Notes under the pieces: generated by a model
What the model saw: only the letters and a program-made list of their open reading frames with translations
Databases searched by the model: none
What the model was told of the DNA's origin: nothing
NCBI GenBank assembly: GCA_029939445.1
Contig: JAOZSY010000046.1
Location: 1-14,212, forward strand
Source of the DNA: Bacteroidales bacterium
GTDB lineage: Bacteria; Bacteroidota; Bacteroidia; Bacteroidales; UBA1556
DNA: 14,212 nt
Reading direction: 5' to 3'
Translations under genes and position numbers: made by a program
Shown: positions 1 through 8,211 of the stretch, piece by piece
Layout of the letters: each line of letters starts with the position of its first letter
Position numbering within the stretch: position 1 is the stretch's first letter

Positions 1-3000
1 CCCATTGAAATCTGAGCTACATAAACATAACCATAAGTCATTGCCATTGCAGAAAGTGATTTCTTACGAGTTTTCATTCCGCTAGCAGCAAATTTAGCTA
101 CAGCTCCTACAGGAGTCGCCTTTGAAGCTTGGCCACCAGTATTAGAGTATACCTCTGTATCTAGTACAAGAATATTAACATCCTCGCCAGTAGAGATAAC
201 GTGATCTAATCCGCCGAAACCTATATCATAAGCCCAGCCATCACCACCAATAATCCAAAGTGATTTCTTGATTAGGTAATGAGAAAGACCGTTAAGTTCT
301 TTTGCAATTTTGCCAGTAGCGTTCTTAAGCAATGGACGAAGTACAGCAGTTGCTTCTTCAGAAGTAATAACTTTATCTTTACCATCAATCCAAACTTTCA
401 TAGCATCAGCTAATTCACCAGCAAACTCACCGCTTTCTATTCCTTCGTTCATCATATCCTCAATACGAGAGCGAATTTTTTTAATAGCTACGGCCATACC
501 ATAACCATACTCAGCATTATCCTCAAATAATGAGTTAGCCCAAGCTGGACCAGCACCACTATCATCGTGAGTACAATAAGGAGTAGAAGGAGCCGAACCA
601 CCGTAAATTGAAGAACAACCAGTTGCATTTGCAATGATCATACGCTCACCAAATAACTGAGTAGCAGCTTTTATATATGGTGTTTCACCACAACCAGCAC
701 AAGCTCCAGAGAACTCGAATAATGGTTGAGCAAACTGAGAATTCTTAACATTTTTCATTTTGTCAACAACATTCTCTTTATAACCAACTTCGTTATCCAT
801 ATACAACCAACGATCAATCTCGTCGAACTGAGTAGTAGCGTCTTTCATGATTAGTGATTTCTCCTTAGAAGGACAAACCTCAGCACAAATACCACAACCA
901 GTACAATCTAATGTACTTACTTGGATACGGAATTCGTATTCTTTAATAGCACCTTTTCCTGTAATAGTTTCTGTTCCTTCAGGAGCATTTTTTACATCGG
1001 TTTCGTCTAATAAGAAAGGGCGAATAGCAGCATGAGGACATACATAAGCACATTGGTTACACTGAATACAATTATCAGCTTGCCATTCTGGAACTTCAAT
1101 AGCAATACCACGCTTTTCGTGTTTAGTAGTACCATTAGGAATAGTACCATCTTCAATACCTATAAAAGTAGATACAGGAAGTGTATCACCTTTTTGAGCA
1201 TCAATAATTTGAGCTACATTCTTCACAAAGTCTGTAGGCGTAATTTTTGGAATAGGAACTATAGAGGTAACTTCTAAATTAGCCCATTCAGCAAGAACTT
1301 CAATTTTTGTAACACCTTCACCAGCATCAACTGCCTTATAGTTCATGTTAACAATCTTTTCTCCTTTTTTACCATAAGACTTAACAATGAATTTCTTCAT
1401 TTCGTCTTTTGCTTGGTCGTAAGGAATAATATCTGCTAATTTAAAGAAAGCAGACTGCATAATAGTATTAGTACGGTTACCTAGTCCAATTTCTGCAGCT
1501 ATTTTAGTACCATTTATTATATAGAATTTGATATTGTGCTCTGCCATATACTGCTTAAAGTAATTTGGCAAAGTTTCAATAGTTTTAGCTTCGTCATAAA
1601 TACTATTTAGTAAGAATGTACCACCATCTTTAAGGCCTTCAAGCATTTCGTACTTAGTTAAGTAAGCAGGAACGTGACAGGCAACAAAATCAGGATTGTT
1701 TACCAAATAAGGAGATGTGATAGGCTCATCACCAAAACGTAGGTGAGAGTTTGTGAAACCACCAGACTTCTTACTATCGTATGAGAAGTATGCTTGGCAA
1801 TACATATCTGTATTTTCTCCAATAATTTTAATAGAGTTTTTATTAGCTCCAACAGTACCATCAGCACCTAAGCCATAAAATTTAGCTTCTTTAGTACTAG
1901 CTTTAGCACAATTAATCTCTGGCAATAATGGAAGAGATTTGAAAGATACATCATCAATAATACCTACAGTGAAACCATTGATAGGATTCTCAGAAGCTAG
2001 GTTATTATATACCGACTGCATCATTGATGGAGTAGTATCTTTAGAAGATAAACCATAACGACCACCAATAATCATAGGAGCATTCTCCTGACCATAAAAT
2101 AAATCTCTTACGTCAAGATACATTGGCTCACCATTGGCACCAATTTCCTTAGTACGGTCAAGCACTGCAATGCGCTTTACAGTCTTAGGGAATACTTTCA
2201 TGAAGTATTTTTTAGAAAATGGACGGTAAAGGTGACAAGTGATAACACCAATCTTTTTACCATTCTTCATTTCATAATCAATAGTTTCTTTGATTGTTTC
2301 GTTAATAGAACCCATTGCAATAGTAATATCTGTTGCTTCAGGATGGCCATAATATGTAAATGGGTGGTATTCACGACCTGTGATACGCTTAATCTCTACC
2401 ATATATTCCTCAACTAAATCAGGAATTGCATCATAGAAATTATTTGCAGCCTCACGAGCCTGGAAGAAAATATCAGGATTTTGTGCAGTACCTCTAGTTA
2501 CAGGTTTTTCTGGGTTAAGAGCATTATCACGGAAACGTTGAATAGCATCGTAATCTAATAACTTAGCCATTTCGTCCTGATCCATTGCTTCTACTTTCTG
2601 AATTTCGTGAGAAGTACGGAATCCATCAAAAAAGTGTAAGAAAGGAATACGTGATTTAATAGCGGCAAGGTGAGCAATGCCCGCAAGGTCCATAATTTCT
2701 TGTGTGCTACCAGTTGCTAACATAGCAAAACCAGCCTGACGTACACTCATAACATCACTATGGTCACCAAATATAGAAAGCGCTTGAGCAGCGATGCTTC
2801 GTGCACTAACGTGGAAAACAGCAGGAAGTAATTCTCCCGACATTTTGTACATATTAGGAATCATTAATAATAGACCCTGTGACGCAGTAAAAGTACTAGC
2901 TAAAGCACCTGCTTGTAAAGCTCCGTGCATAGCACCTGCAGCACCTGCCTCTGATTGCATTTCACTAACTTGTACGGTAGAACCAAGAATGTTCTTCTTT

Positions 3001-3143
3001 CCATTTGCGGCCCATTGGTCAATATACTCGGCCATGTCTGATGACGGGGTAATAGGATAGATAGCCGAAACTTCGCTAAACATATATGCTATGTATGCTG
3101 CTGCTTGGTTACCTTCTAAGGTTAAAAACTTTTTCTTACTCAT
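1..3143 (-). CDS. nifJ: Pyruvate:ferredoxin (flavodoxin) oxidoreductase, C-terminus cut by window edge
   Basis: This enzyme oxidatively decarboxylates pyruvate with CoA to acetyl-CoA and CO2, passing electrons to ferredoxin or flavodoxin in the cytoplasm of anaerobes. I translated it by hand: 1047 codons lie in the window, and the family usually has about 1170-1200, so about 130-150 residues are missing. The N-terminal thiamine-pyrophosphate (TPP) domain carries YPITPSS (29-35), E65 and R115, matching the catalytic Thr, Glu and Arg of characterised PFOR. The gamma-type domain starts near 420. Two 4Fe-4S motifs follow: C692/C695/C698/C702 and C747/C750/C753/C757. The proximal cluster ligands C815, C818 and C843 are visible; the fourth should lie beyond the edge. 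The TPP-binding segment has GGDG (966-969) and YSNTGG (999 on). The ATG at 3143 is chosen because MSKKKFLTLEGNQAAAY is the usual beginning. It is a single-subunit form with no frameshift seen, and it has its own promoter. Confidence 0.97.
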   Translation of the reverse strand, partial: MSKKKFLTLEGNQAAAYIAYMFSEVSAIYPITPSSDMAEYIDQWAANGKKNILGSTVQVSEMQSEAGAAGAMHGALQAGALASTFTASQGLLLMIPNMYKMSGELLPAVFHVSARSIAAQALSIFGDHSDVMSVRQAGFAMLATGSTQEIMDLAGIAHLAAIKSRIPFLHFFDGFRTSHEIQKVEAMDQDEMAKLLDYDAIQRFRDNALNPEKPVTRGTAQNPDIFFQAREAANNFYDAIPDLVEEYMVEIKRITGREYHPFTYYGHPEATDITIAMGSINETIKETIDYEMKNGKKIGVITCHLYRPFSKKYFMKVFPKTVKRIAVLDRTKEIGANGEPMYLDVRDLFYGQENAPMIIGGRYGLSSKDTTPSMMQSVYNNLASENPINGFTVGIIDDVSFKSLPLLPEINCAKASTKEAKFYGLGADGTVGANKNSIKIIGENTDMYCQAYFSYDSKKSGGFTNSHLRFGDEPITSPYLVNNPDFVACHVPAYLTKYEMLEGLKDGGTFLLNSIYDEAKTIETLPNYFKQYMAEHNIKFYIINGTKIAAEIGLGNRTNTIMQSAFFKLADIIPYDQAKDEMKKFIVKSYGKKGEKIVNMNYKAVDAGEGVTKIEVLAEWANLEVTSIVPIPKITPTDFVKNVAQIIDAQKGDTLPVSTFIGIEDGTIPNGTTKHEKRGIAIEVPEWQADNCIQCNQCAYVCPHAAIRPFLLDETDVKNAPEGTETITGKGAIKEYEFRIQVSTLDCTGCGICAEVCPSKEKSLIMKDATTQFDEIDRWLYMDNEVGYKENVVDKMKNVKNSQFAQPLFEFSGACAGCGETPYIKAATQLFGERMIIANATGCSSIYGGSAPSTPYCTHDDSGAGPAWANSLFEDNAEYGYGMAVAIKKIRSRIEDMMNEGIESGEFAGELADAMKVWIDGKDKVITSEEATAVLRPLLKNATGKIAKELNGLSHYLIKKSLWIIGGDGWAYDIGFGGLDHVISTGEDVNILVLDTEVYSNTGGQASKATPVGAVAKFAASGMKTRKKSLSAMAMTYGYVYVAQISM

Positions 3144-3164
3144 GATATATTGTTTTGTTAAAGA

Positions 3165-3199
3165 GCTTTTATCAAAGTTTTGAAATCTTTTATAAAAGC
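3165..3199 (-). promoter_or_regulatory. Hairpin with internal palindrome in the nifJ 5' leader
   Basis: The arms 3165-3177 (GCTTTTATCAAAG) and 3187-3199 (CTTTTATAAAAGC) pair at 12 of 13 positions around a 9-base loop. The right arm also contains a perfect 12-base palindrome, CTTTTATAAAAG (3187-3198), so the half-site CTTTTAT occurs three times in 34 bases. It lies 21 bases before the nifJ start codon and downstream of the predicted transcription start, so it would be present in the mRNA. It could be an RNA structure affecting translation or stability, or a protein-binding site. In such AT-rich DNA part of it may be chance, and no regulator is identified. Confidence 0.4.
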
Positions 3200-3260
3200 G
3201 ATATAAAACTTAATTCTATAATTTATTTGTTGTGTTATATCTAATTATATAAGCGGAGTG

Positions 3261-3268
3261 CAAAAGTA
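3261..3268 (-). promoter_or_regulatory. Bacteroidota-type -7 box for nifJ
   Basis: Read on the minus strand this is TACTTTTG followed by CA, an exact match to the TAnnTTTG -7 element used by the primary sigma factor of Bacteroidota. Transcription would begin near 3257, leaving a leader of about 113 bases before the nifJ ATG. No TTTG -33 element is seen at normal spacing; a TTG at about 3279-3281 is too close. The box is the best promoter candidate in the gap. Confidence 0.65.
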
Positions 3269-3514
3269 AAAAAAATAACAACGTATTTTACTATTTAAAA
3301 TAATTATAAATAGAGGACGCTTAGAGTTCTTTATGGTAGGGTAAATTATTTAAATAGAATTAGTTATAGCAATTAAATCATTTGTTTTTAATGGTTTATT
3401 ACTATTAAAAAACTATAATTCTTTTCTCTTATTCTAGTTGATATATATCAAATTATTGAGAAGTTTGAATATTACGTGATTTTGTTTAGATATTTAGGGT
3501 TGCTATAAAACAAC

Positions 3515-5068
3515 TTATTGAATTATTTCCATTAGATAAACTTCTGGTTTTTCTGTTTTATTAATTACTTTAAACCTTTCGGGATATTTTTGTAATAAAG
3601 GAAGTATATATTTTTGACCTAATCCACTACCATAATATACTATATGGGTGTATTTACCATCTTTAAATGCTTTAAAGACGGCTTCGTGATCGTGCTTATT
3701 AATTATACGATGAGCATAATGGTCAGAGAAAAGATGAAATAGCATATTTTTTCTGCAAATAATATTAGTGTTTGCCCCCAAATTACTCTTTGTCCATTCT
3801 GCCATAGCAAAATAATTACGATACATTGGATTAAGAGGAGTGTTAGCTGCTTTGTTAAGTTCCTTAAGCCTTGGTGTATAAACTAATGCTACTAAAATAA
3901 ATGCGTAAGGTAGATATTGATTTATTTTTTCGGTATTGATTTTTATTTTCTCAAGAGTAAGAATAACTAAAGAGAAAATGCCATAAAAGAAAAGAAAAAT
4001 CATAAGAGGTACAATTGGCATCATAAATCTAATTCCTACCCATACAGAAGGCCAGAGAACTAGTATCGCAAATGTTGCTAGTATATATCCTGCAATGGCT
4101 ATCTGGTATTTTTTTGTTTTTATAATTCCAAAAATAATTAAAGCTATAATGATGATACCTAATGTCATAGATGTGTTTTGGTAAACAGGCTCAGTGCCAA
4201 AAATAGCAGAAGGAATTTCACTTTCTATATAGCGTGGTATATTGCTAAAAATACGATCAATCCAATCTCCGATGCCATCCATTTCTCCTTTGGATCGGTC
4301 ATAATAATCTTTATACTTTAGAGCTGCGGTATAAGGGGAACCTTTAAAGCTAAGGCCTCTTATAAACCAAGGGAGAGCGATAGCCACAAATCCAATTCCG
4401 TAGCTAAACATATATTTCCAATTGCGATGAATTAAGTAGTATAAACCTATGCCTCCAATAAGTGCAATCCCTTGAGAACGTATGTAATATGAGAATGATG
4501 TACTCAATAACATAAGTGCAAACCAAGGGCTTTTCCATGGTGCTTGTTGGGTGTCGATTTTTGTAAGTGCTAGTAAGCCGAGTGAAGAGAAAAATATAAA
4601 AGGGATTTCACTCATCATCCAAGTACTGTACTGGAGATTGTAATAATGAAATAGCATTGCAAATAGTATAGCAAAGCTAAAATGTATATTATTAGTAATC
4701 GCTTTAAAAAAGAAGAATAATACAATTAGGGAAGCAAAGTATAGTAATCCATTGGTGTATTTTATTGTAACAATACTATCGTTTGCAATAGTGATAATAG
4801 TAGCAATAAATGCTGGATAACCAGGAGGGTATGAGTTTGCAGGAGTTTGTGTAACATTTTGTGCATTTATAAAACCATCACCATTAGCAATAGCTTTACC
4901 TAGAATATAGTAGTTAGCGTTATCTCCCAAAAATGCAATCTTACTGTCAAATATATGATTATAAGTTGGAATAAAAGCAAATAATAAAACAAGCAAATAT
5001 ACTATTGTGAGTTTACCATCTTTGCTAATTGTATTACTGTCTGTGTTACTGTTAATTATGTTGTTCAT
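3515..5068 (-). CDS. GT-C type multi-pass membrane glycosyltransferase (ArnT/PMT-like)
   Basis: A 517-residue inner-membrane protein with about ten hydrophobic spans. The first is at about 19-36, followed by a long non-cytoplasmic loop carrying GDNANYY (D49) and PPGYP (81-85), then further spans from 84 to about 400 and a soluble C-terminal domain (about 410-517). An acidic residue in the first loop plus the PPGYP-type motif is the layout of GT-C enzymes (GT39/ArnT and relatives), which move sugars from polyprenyl-phosphate carriers onto lipids, glycans or proteins outside the membrane. The actual donor and acceptor cannot be read from the sequence. The first ATG is taken; it lies 30 bases after the DUF2061 gene, so the two are probably co-transcribed. 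The family assignment rests on topology and the first-loop motifs, and overall identity is likely low. Confidence 0.72.
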   Translation of the reverse strand: MNNIINSNTDSNTISKDGKLTIVYLLVLLFAFIPTYNHIFDSKIAFLGDNANYYILGKAIANGDGFINAQNVTQTPANSYPPGYPAFIATIITIANDSIVTIKYTNGLLYFASLIVLFFFFKAITNNIHFSFAILFAMLFHYYNLQYSTWMMSEIPFIFFSSLGLLALTKIDTQQAPWKSPWFALMLLSTSFSYYIRSQGIALIGGIGLYYLIHRNWKYMFSYGIGFVAIALPWFIRGLSFKGSPYTAALKYKDYYDRSKGEMDGIGDWIDRIFSNIPRYIESEIPSAIFGTEPVYQNTSMTLGIIIIALIIFGIIKTKKYQIAIAGYILATFAILVLWPSVWVGIRFMMPIVPLMIFLFFYGIFSLVILTLEKIKINTEKINQYLPYAFILVALVYTPRLKELNKAANTPLNPMYRNYFAMAEWTKSNLGANTNIICRKNMLFHLFSDHYAHRIINKHDHEAVFKAFKDGKYTHIVYYGSGLGQKYILPLLQKYPERFKVINKTEKPEVYLMEIIQ

Positions 5069-5098
5069 TTAAAGTGATAATTGAATTTAGACGTTAGT

Positions 5099-5449
5099 TT
5101 ATCTATTCTTACGTTTCCGCCTAATATATTTAAGTTTAATCCTTCTTATTAGTTTATACCTCATCCAATTACGACCCCAATATACATTTGCCCAGATTCT
5201 TTCGTGGACATAATAAATGGCCATTTTGGTAAAAAGCTCTATTCCTACTGCAGCAGTTATAACTTCTAGAGCAACTTTTCCTCCTACAGTAAAATAAAAA
5301 ATGGTAAAAGTTGTTAGGCTTGCAATAATTCTCCAGCTAATAGCTTTTGCAATAGATCTTGCAGGACTTTCTCTTTCCACAGCTAATTCCTTGGGCACAG
5401 ATACGCCGTCTATTTTCTGAAATTCCTTTGGGTCTTTTTCTGTTCGCAT
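5099..5449 (-). CDS. Small DUF2061 family membrane protein
   Basis: A 116-residue protein of unknown function. The N-terminal 30 residues are charged and probably cytoplasmic. The conserved core follows: RSIAKAISWR (31-40), a hydrophobic span at about 41-57, a second span at about 59-73 with E71 and K75, and the diagnostic YYVHERIW (79-86). These are hallmarks of DUF2061 (a small two-span membrane family). The tail (about 93-116) is strongly basic, rich in Arg and Lys, and would favour contact with the inner membrane surface or acidic lipids. It lies between a lipid kinase (71 bases upstream) and a GT-C glycosyltransferase (30 bases downstream). This suggests, but does not prove, a helper role in lipid-linked sugar or membrane lipid handling. 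Confidence 0.85.
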   Translation of the reverse strand: MRTEKDPKEFQKIDGVSVPKELAVERESPARSIAKAISWRIIASLTTFTIFYFTVGGKVALEVITAAVGIELFTKMAIYYVHERIWANVYWGRNWMRYKLIRRIKLKYIRRKRKNR

Positions 5450-5520
5450 TATTGCAGGTATTAATATTTAGTAGTAAGGTTTAATATAATCTTTAAAAAA
5501 AATGAGGTTTAATTATATAT

Positions 5521-6414
5521 TTATATCCAAAAGAAATCTAGGAATTCTTTTTTGCATTCAACAGTAAGAGGTGTGCTTCCATACTGTTCTCCATCAGGAG
5601 TTAGTGTTTTGTTTTCTTTTGTTTTAACAATGATTTCTTTTGCTTGAATATATTCAATATCCTTATTCTCAATATGTGTTCCTTTAAAAATACTCATAAA
5701 TATTTTAAGCACATTCCATCGAGAAGATTTTCGACTAATAGTAACGTCTAATAATCCATCATCAATTTTCGCTTTTGGCGCCATAAGGAAACTAGAGCCA
5801 GTATAGCGCGTATTAGATATTTCTACAAATAAATTATCTTGCTTAATAGACTTTCCATCAAGTATTATCTCTAGATCAAAGGTCTTTAGTGCCATTATTT
5901 TCTCTAGTGAAGCGATGGTATAAGAATGGTTTCCCAAATTTTTATATTTATTAGAAGCTTCATTTATATCGGCAACCATACCAAAGCCAAGTATATTATG
6001 AAAATAGAAGCTGCTATCCTGCATCTGACAGTATCCAATATCAACTTTCTTTATAATATTTTTAGAAATAATATCAATAGCCTTCTCAAACTCAAAGCTT
6101 TTTAATCCTAGTTCAATAGCAAAAGAGTTGCCAGTACCGTTAGGAATAATACCAATGGGAGGTTTAGTAGCTGATTTGTTTTTATAATACCCATTTAGTA
6201 CTTCATGAAAAGTGCCATCACCACCAGAGCTAATAATACCATCATACTGAGTTAAATCAGCTTCTTCAACCATGGTAGTAGCATCTCCTGCAGCTCTTGT
6301 AAAGCGTAAATCAAAATCCATTCCTTTGTCACGTATCAGTTGTTTTACTTCTGAGAAGTGTTTGCCAGACCTTTTAAAGCCAGCAAAAGGGTTATATACG
6401 AGTAATAATTTCAT
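5521..6414 (-). CDS. Diacylglycerol kinase-fold lipid kinase (YegS/BmrU family)
   Basis: A cytoplasmic or membrane-associated kinase that phosphorylates a lipid such as diacylglycerol, or a related lipid alcohol, with ATP. The catalytic-domain motifs are all present: NPFAG (8-12), SGGDGTFHEVLNG (63-75), where GGDGT binds the nucleotide, and PNGTGNSF (91-98). The C-terminal beta-sandwich carries DDGLLDV and, near residue 273, DGE, as usual. The length of 297 is typical, so the gene is complete. The exact substrate within the family (diacylglycerol, phosphatidylglycerol, sphingoid base) cannot be told from the sequence. A TATTTTTG -7 box lies 26 bases before the ATG, giving a very short leader. 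It heads the minus-strand run lipid kinase, DUF2061, GT-C glycosyltransferase. Confidence 0.92.
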   Translation of the reverse strand: MKLLLVYNPFAGFKRSGKHFSEVKQLIRDKGMDFDLRFTRAAGDATTMVEEADLTQYDGIISSGGDGTFHEVLNGYYKNKSATKPPIGIIPNGTGNSFAIELGLKSFEFEKAIDIISKNIIKKVDIGYCQMQDSSFYFHNILGFGMVADINEASNKYKNLGNHSYTIASLEKIMALKTFDLEIILDGKSIKQDNLFVEISNTRYTGSSFLMAPKAKIDDGLLDVTISRKSSRWNVLKIFMSIFKGTHIENKDIEYIQAKEIIVKTKENKTLTPDGEQYGSTPLTVECKKEFLDFFWI

Positions 6415-6440
6415 TTATTGTTTTTAAATAAATAAGATGT

Positions 6441-6448
6441 CAAAAATA
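6441..6448 (-). promoter_or_regulatory. Bacteroidota-type -7 box for the lipid kinase gene
   Basis: On the minus strand this reads TATTTTTG, matching TAnnTTTG. Transcription would begin near 6437, giving a leader of about 22 bases before the ATG at 6414. There is no TTTG at the normal -33 distance. It forms a divergent pair with the FKBP promoter about 100 bases away. Confidence 0.5.
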
Positions 6449-6545
6449 AACTTTTTATTAAAACTTAAGCTTTTTATTTTTTCATAATTATTAGCTTATT
6501 ATAATTATTGCATAAATATTGGTGATTTTTAGTATCAATTTTATT

Positions 6546-6553
6546 TACTTTTG
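6546..6553 (+). promoter_or_regulatory. Bacteroidota-type -7 box for the FKBP gene
   Basis: TACTTTTG followed by CA is identical to the nifJ box and matches TAnnTTTG. The start of transcription should be near 6557, about 22 bases before the ATG at 6580. A TTG at 6519-6521 could be a -33 element, but it sits 24 bases upstream, a little far. This is the likely main promoter of the plus-strand run. Confidence 0.6.
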
Positions 6554-6579
6554 CAGGGTAAAAAATAAATACAATACCG

Positions 6580-7116
6580 ATGTTATCAATAGGAGATACA
6601 GTAAAAGTGCATTATACAGGTCAGCTAAAGAATGGGAAAGTGTTTGATACAACTATTTCAAACGATCCTATTTTATTTACCCTTGGTGATGAAATGATGA
6701 TTCCAGGATTTGAAGAAGCTGTTTTGGGGATGAAAGAAGGCCAAAAGAAGACAGTGACCATAAAGGCAATTGATGCTTATGGTGATTATGATAAGGAGTT
6801 GTTGATGGAAGTAGATAAAAAGGAGTTCCTTGGTGATAAAGAGGTTAAGGAAGGAGATACAGTGGAAGTACCAACTGAGGAAGGTGTGTTTTCTTTTAAG
6901 ATTCATAAAATTGGTGATGATAAAATAATGCTAGATGGTAATTCTGAACTTGCGGGTAAGGATGTTATTTTTGATATAGAAATTATAGAAGTACAAAAGG
7001 CTGAAGTAATCTCAGATATGTTTGATGAGGATGAATTTGGAAGTTTTGAGGATGAATTAGGCTCAAGTTCCGATTTATCTGAAGACGATGAGTATTTAGA
7101 TGCAGAAAATTACTAA
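6580..7116 (+). CDS. FKBP-type peptidyl-prolyl cis-trans isomerase, SlyD-like, with acidic tail
   Basis: Catalyses cis-trans isomerisation of proline peptide bonds and probably acts as a folding helper in the cytoplasm, as there is no signal peptide. The FKBP half shows VHYTGQLKNGKVFDTT (10-25), MIPGFEEAVLGMKEGQ (40-55) and a return strand at about 128-138. An inserted domain at about 65-127 (from DAYGDYD to NSELAGK) is the IF chaperone flap typical of SlyD. SlyD normally ends in a His/Cys-rich metal-binding tail. Here the last 33 residues instead carry 15 Asp/Glu and no His or Cys, with runs such as DEDEF and SEDDEY. The usual NHPLAGK is NSELAGK. The start is fixed by the promoter about 30 bases upstream. 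The nucleoid protein gene begins 12 bases after its stop, so they are almost certainly co-transcribed. Confidence 0.93.
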   Translation: MLSIGDTVKVHYTGQLKNGKVFDTTISNDPILFTLGDEMMIPGFEEAVLGMKEGQKKTVTIKAIDAYGDYDKELLMEVDKKEFLGDKEVKEGDTVEVPTEEGVFSFKIHKIGDDKIMLDGNSELAGKDVIFDIEIIEVQKAEVISDMFDEDEFGSFEDELGSSSDLSEDDEYLDAENY

Positions 7117-7128
7117 TAAAACTTAGAA

Positions 7129-8154
7129 ATGATTGAAATTAAAGAAGCTGTAATTACAAATATTACAGTGCATAGAATAGGTATTCAGAGTGATACTTCT
7201 TTTCTTAATGACAAGGAGATAATGATGAATTTTGAAGAAGATGAAGAGGCTATTAAAAAGACATTTTTGAAACCTTTTGCCTCTAGCTTTGCTACTTATG
7301 AATTTAGGCATGATGAAGATATAGAGTTAAACCCAATTTTCAAAATATCTAAGGATATTAATGAGGAGGCTGATTTTGTATTGAAAACAAAAGAAATTCA
7401 CCAGTATTTAAAAGATGTTTCCATTCATCCAAATATTAAGGATGGCGATCTGTTTGTTATAAATTTTGATAATATAAAACTTGAAAACGAACATTATAGA
7501 GCTTTAGGTATTTATAAAGTTGAGAATAAGGAAACTTTCATTGAAACAGTGGCTGAGGATGATGGACGAGTGAAATTAAATTTTAAGAAGGGAGTTGGTC
7601 GTAAGCTTGATAAGGCAATTTTAGTTCTTTTTACAGAGGAGCCTTATACAGTATTTGTGATTGATAATGGTAGTGTTGAGACTGATTATTGGATGAATGA
7701 TTTTGCGAATGTGGCACTTCGAAACGATTATGTAAATAATACTACGCATTTTCTTGAAATGACGGAAAATTTTATTAAACATAAGATTCCTGAGGAATTT
7801 GATATTGAAAGAACTGACCAAATTGACTTGCTTAATCGTTCGGTAGATTATTTTAAAACCAATGATAGTTTTGTGCAAAATGAGTTTGAAGTGGAAGTGC
7901 TCCAAGATTCAAATTTAATAGATACTTTTCATTCCTATGATGAAGGATATACACATGACAAATCAATTAACTTTGACGAAGGCTTCGAGATTTCTAATAA
8001 AGCTGTAAAAAAACAAGCTAAAAATTTTAGAAGCGTTCTTAAACTAGATAAGAATTTTAGCATATATATGCATGGCGATAAAAGTCTAGTGGAAAGAGGA
8101 GTAGACGAGAATGGTAAGAAATACTATAAATTCTTTTTTGATGATGAAAAATAG
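7129..8154 (+). CDS. Nucleoid-associated protein, NdpA/YejK (37-kDa) family
   Basis: A 341-residue cytoplasmic protein matching the 37-kDa nucleoid-associated family (NdpA/YejK), whose E. coli member binds the nucleoid but whose precise role is unclear. Family landmarks in order are a start resembling IEEIxARRLTVHKVG (MIEIKEAVITNITVHRIG, 1-18), FRHDEDIELNPIF (59-71), SIHPNIKDGDLFVINF (98-113), ALGIYKVENKETF (125-137), and GRKLDKAILVLF (157-168) followed by a VFVIDNG turn (175-181). The length is normal and no break is seen. The protein is rich in Asp/Glu. It follows the FKBP gene by 12 bases and precedes the TerB-like gene by 57. The assignment comes from recognised motifs, with no search run. 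Confidence 0.85.
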   Translation: MIEIKEAVITNITVHRIGIQSDTSFLNDKEIMMNFEEDEEAIKKTFLKPFASSFATYEFRHDEDIELNPIFKISKDINEEADFVLKTKEIHQYLKDVSIHPNIKDGDLFVINFDNIKLENEHYRALGIYKVENKETFIETVAEDDGRVKLNFKKGVGRKLDKAILVLFTEEPYTVFVIDNGSVETDYWMNDFANVALRNDYVNNTTHFLEMTENFIKHKIPEEFDIERTDQIDLLNRSVDYFKTNDSFVQNEFEVEVLQDSNLIDTFHSYDEGYTHDKSINFDEGFEISNKAVKKQAKNFRSVLKLDKNFSIYMHGDKSLVERGVDENGKKYYKFFFDDEK

Positions 8155-8211
8155 GTATTTTAACTATAAATTTTATCTTAGTAAAGTATTGTAAATTAAA
8201 TAATTGTAATT

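Larger units (their letters stand above)
3144..3514. other. Non-coding gap between the GT-C gene and nifJ
   Basis: This 371-base AT-rich stretch holds no credible gene on either strand. It contains the nifJ promoter (3261-3268), a leader hairpin with an internal palindrome (3165-3199), and a weak 10-bp hairpin with arms 3385-3394 and 3402-3411 (one G.T wobble, 7-base loop). That last hairpin lies about 100 bases after the stop of the membrane glycosyltransferase gene and could help end its transcript, but no clean U-run follows it. The rest, about 3270-3384 and 3412-3514, shows nothing I can name. Confidence 0.7.

Noticed and set aside
310..3060. Several short plus-strand open frames of 61-88 codons across this stretch.
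   Set aside because: They lie antisense to nifJ, whose reading is continuous and matches the PFOR family throughout, and their translations resemble no known protein.
3385..3411. AT-rich hairpin (10 bp with one G.T wobble) as terminator of the GT-C gene.
   Set aside because: It is all A/T apart from the top of the stem, about 100 bases after the stop, and not followed by a T-run on the transcribed strand. Too weak to call.
6673..7905. Minus-strand open frames of 62-94 codons at 6673-6906, 7123-7311 and 7621-7905.
   Set aside because: They are antisense shadows of the FKBP and NdpA-like genes, with no family features and no promoter.
8174..8181. TATCTTAG as a promoter for the TerB-like gene.
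   Set aside because: It matches TAnnTTTG only with a mismatch in the conserved TTTG and has no -33 partner.
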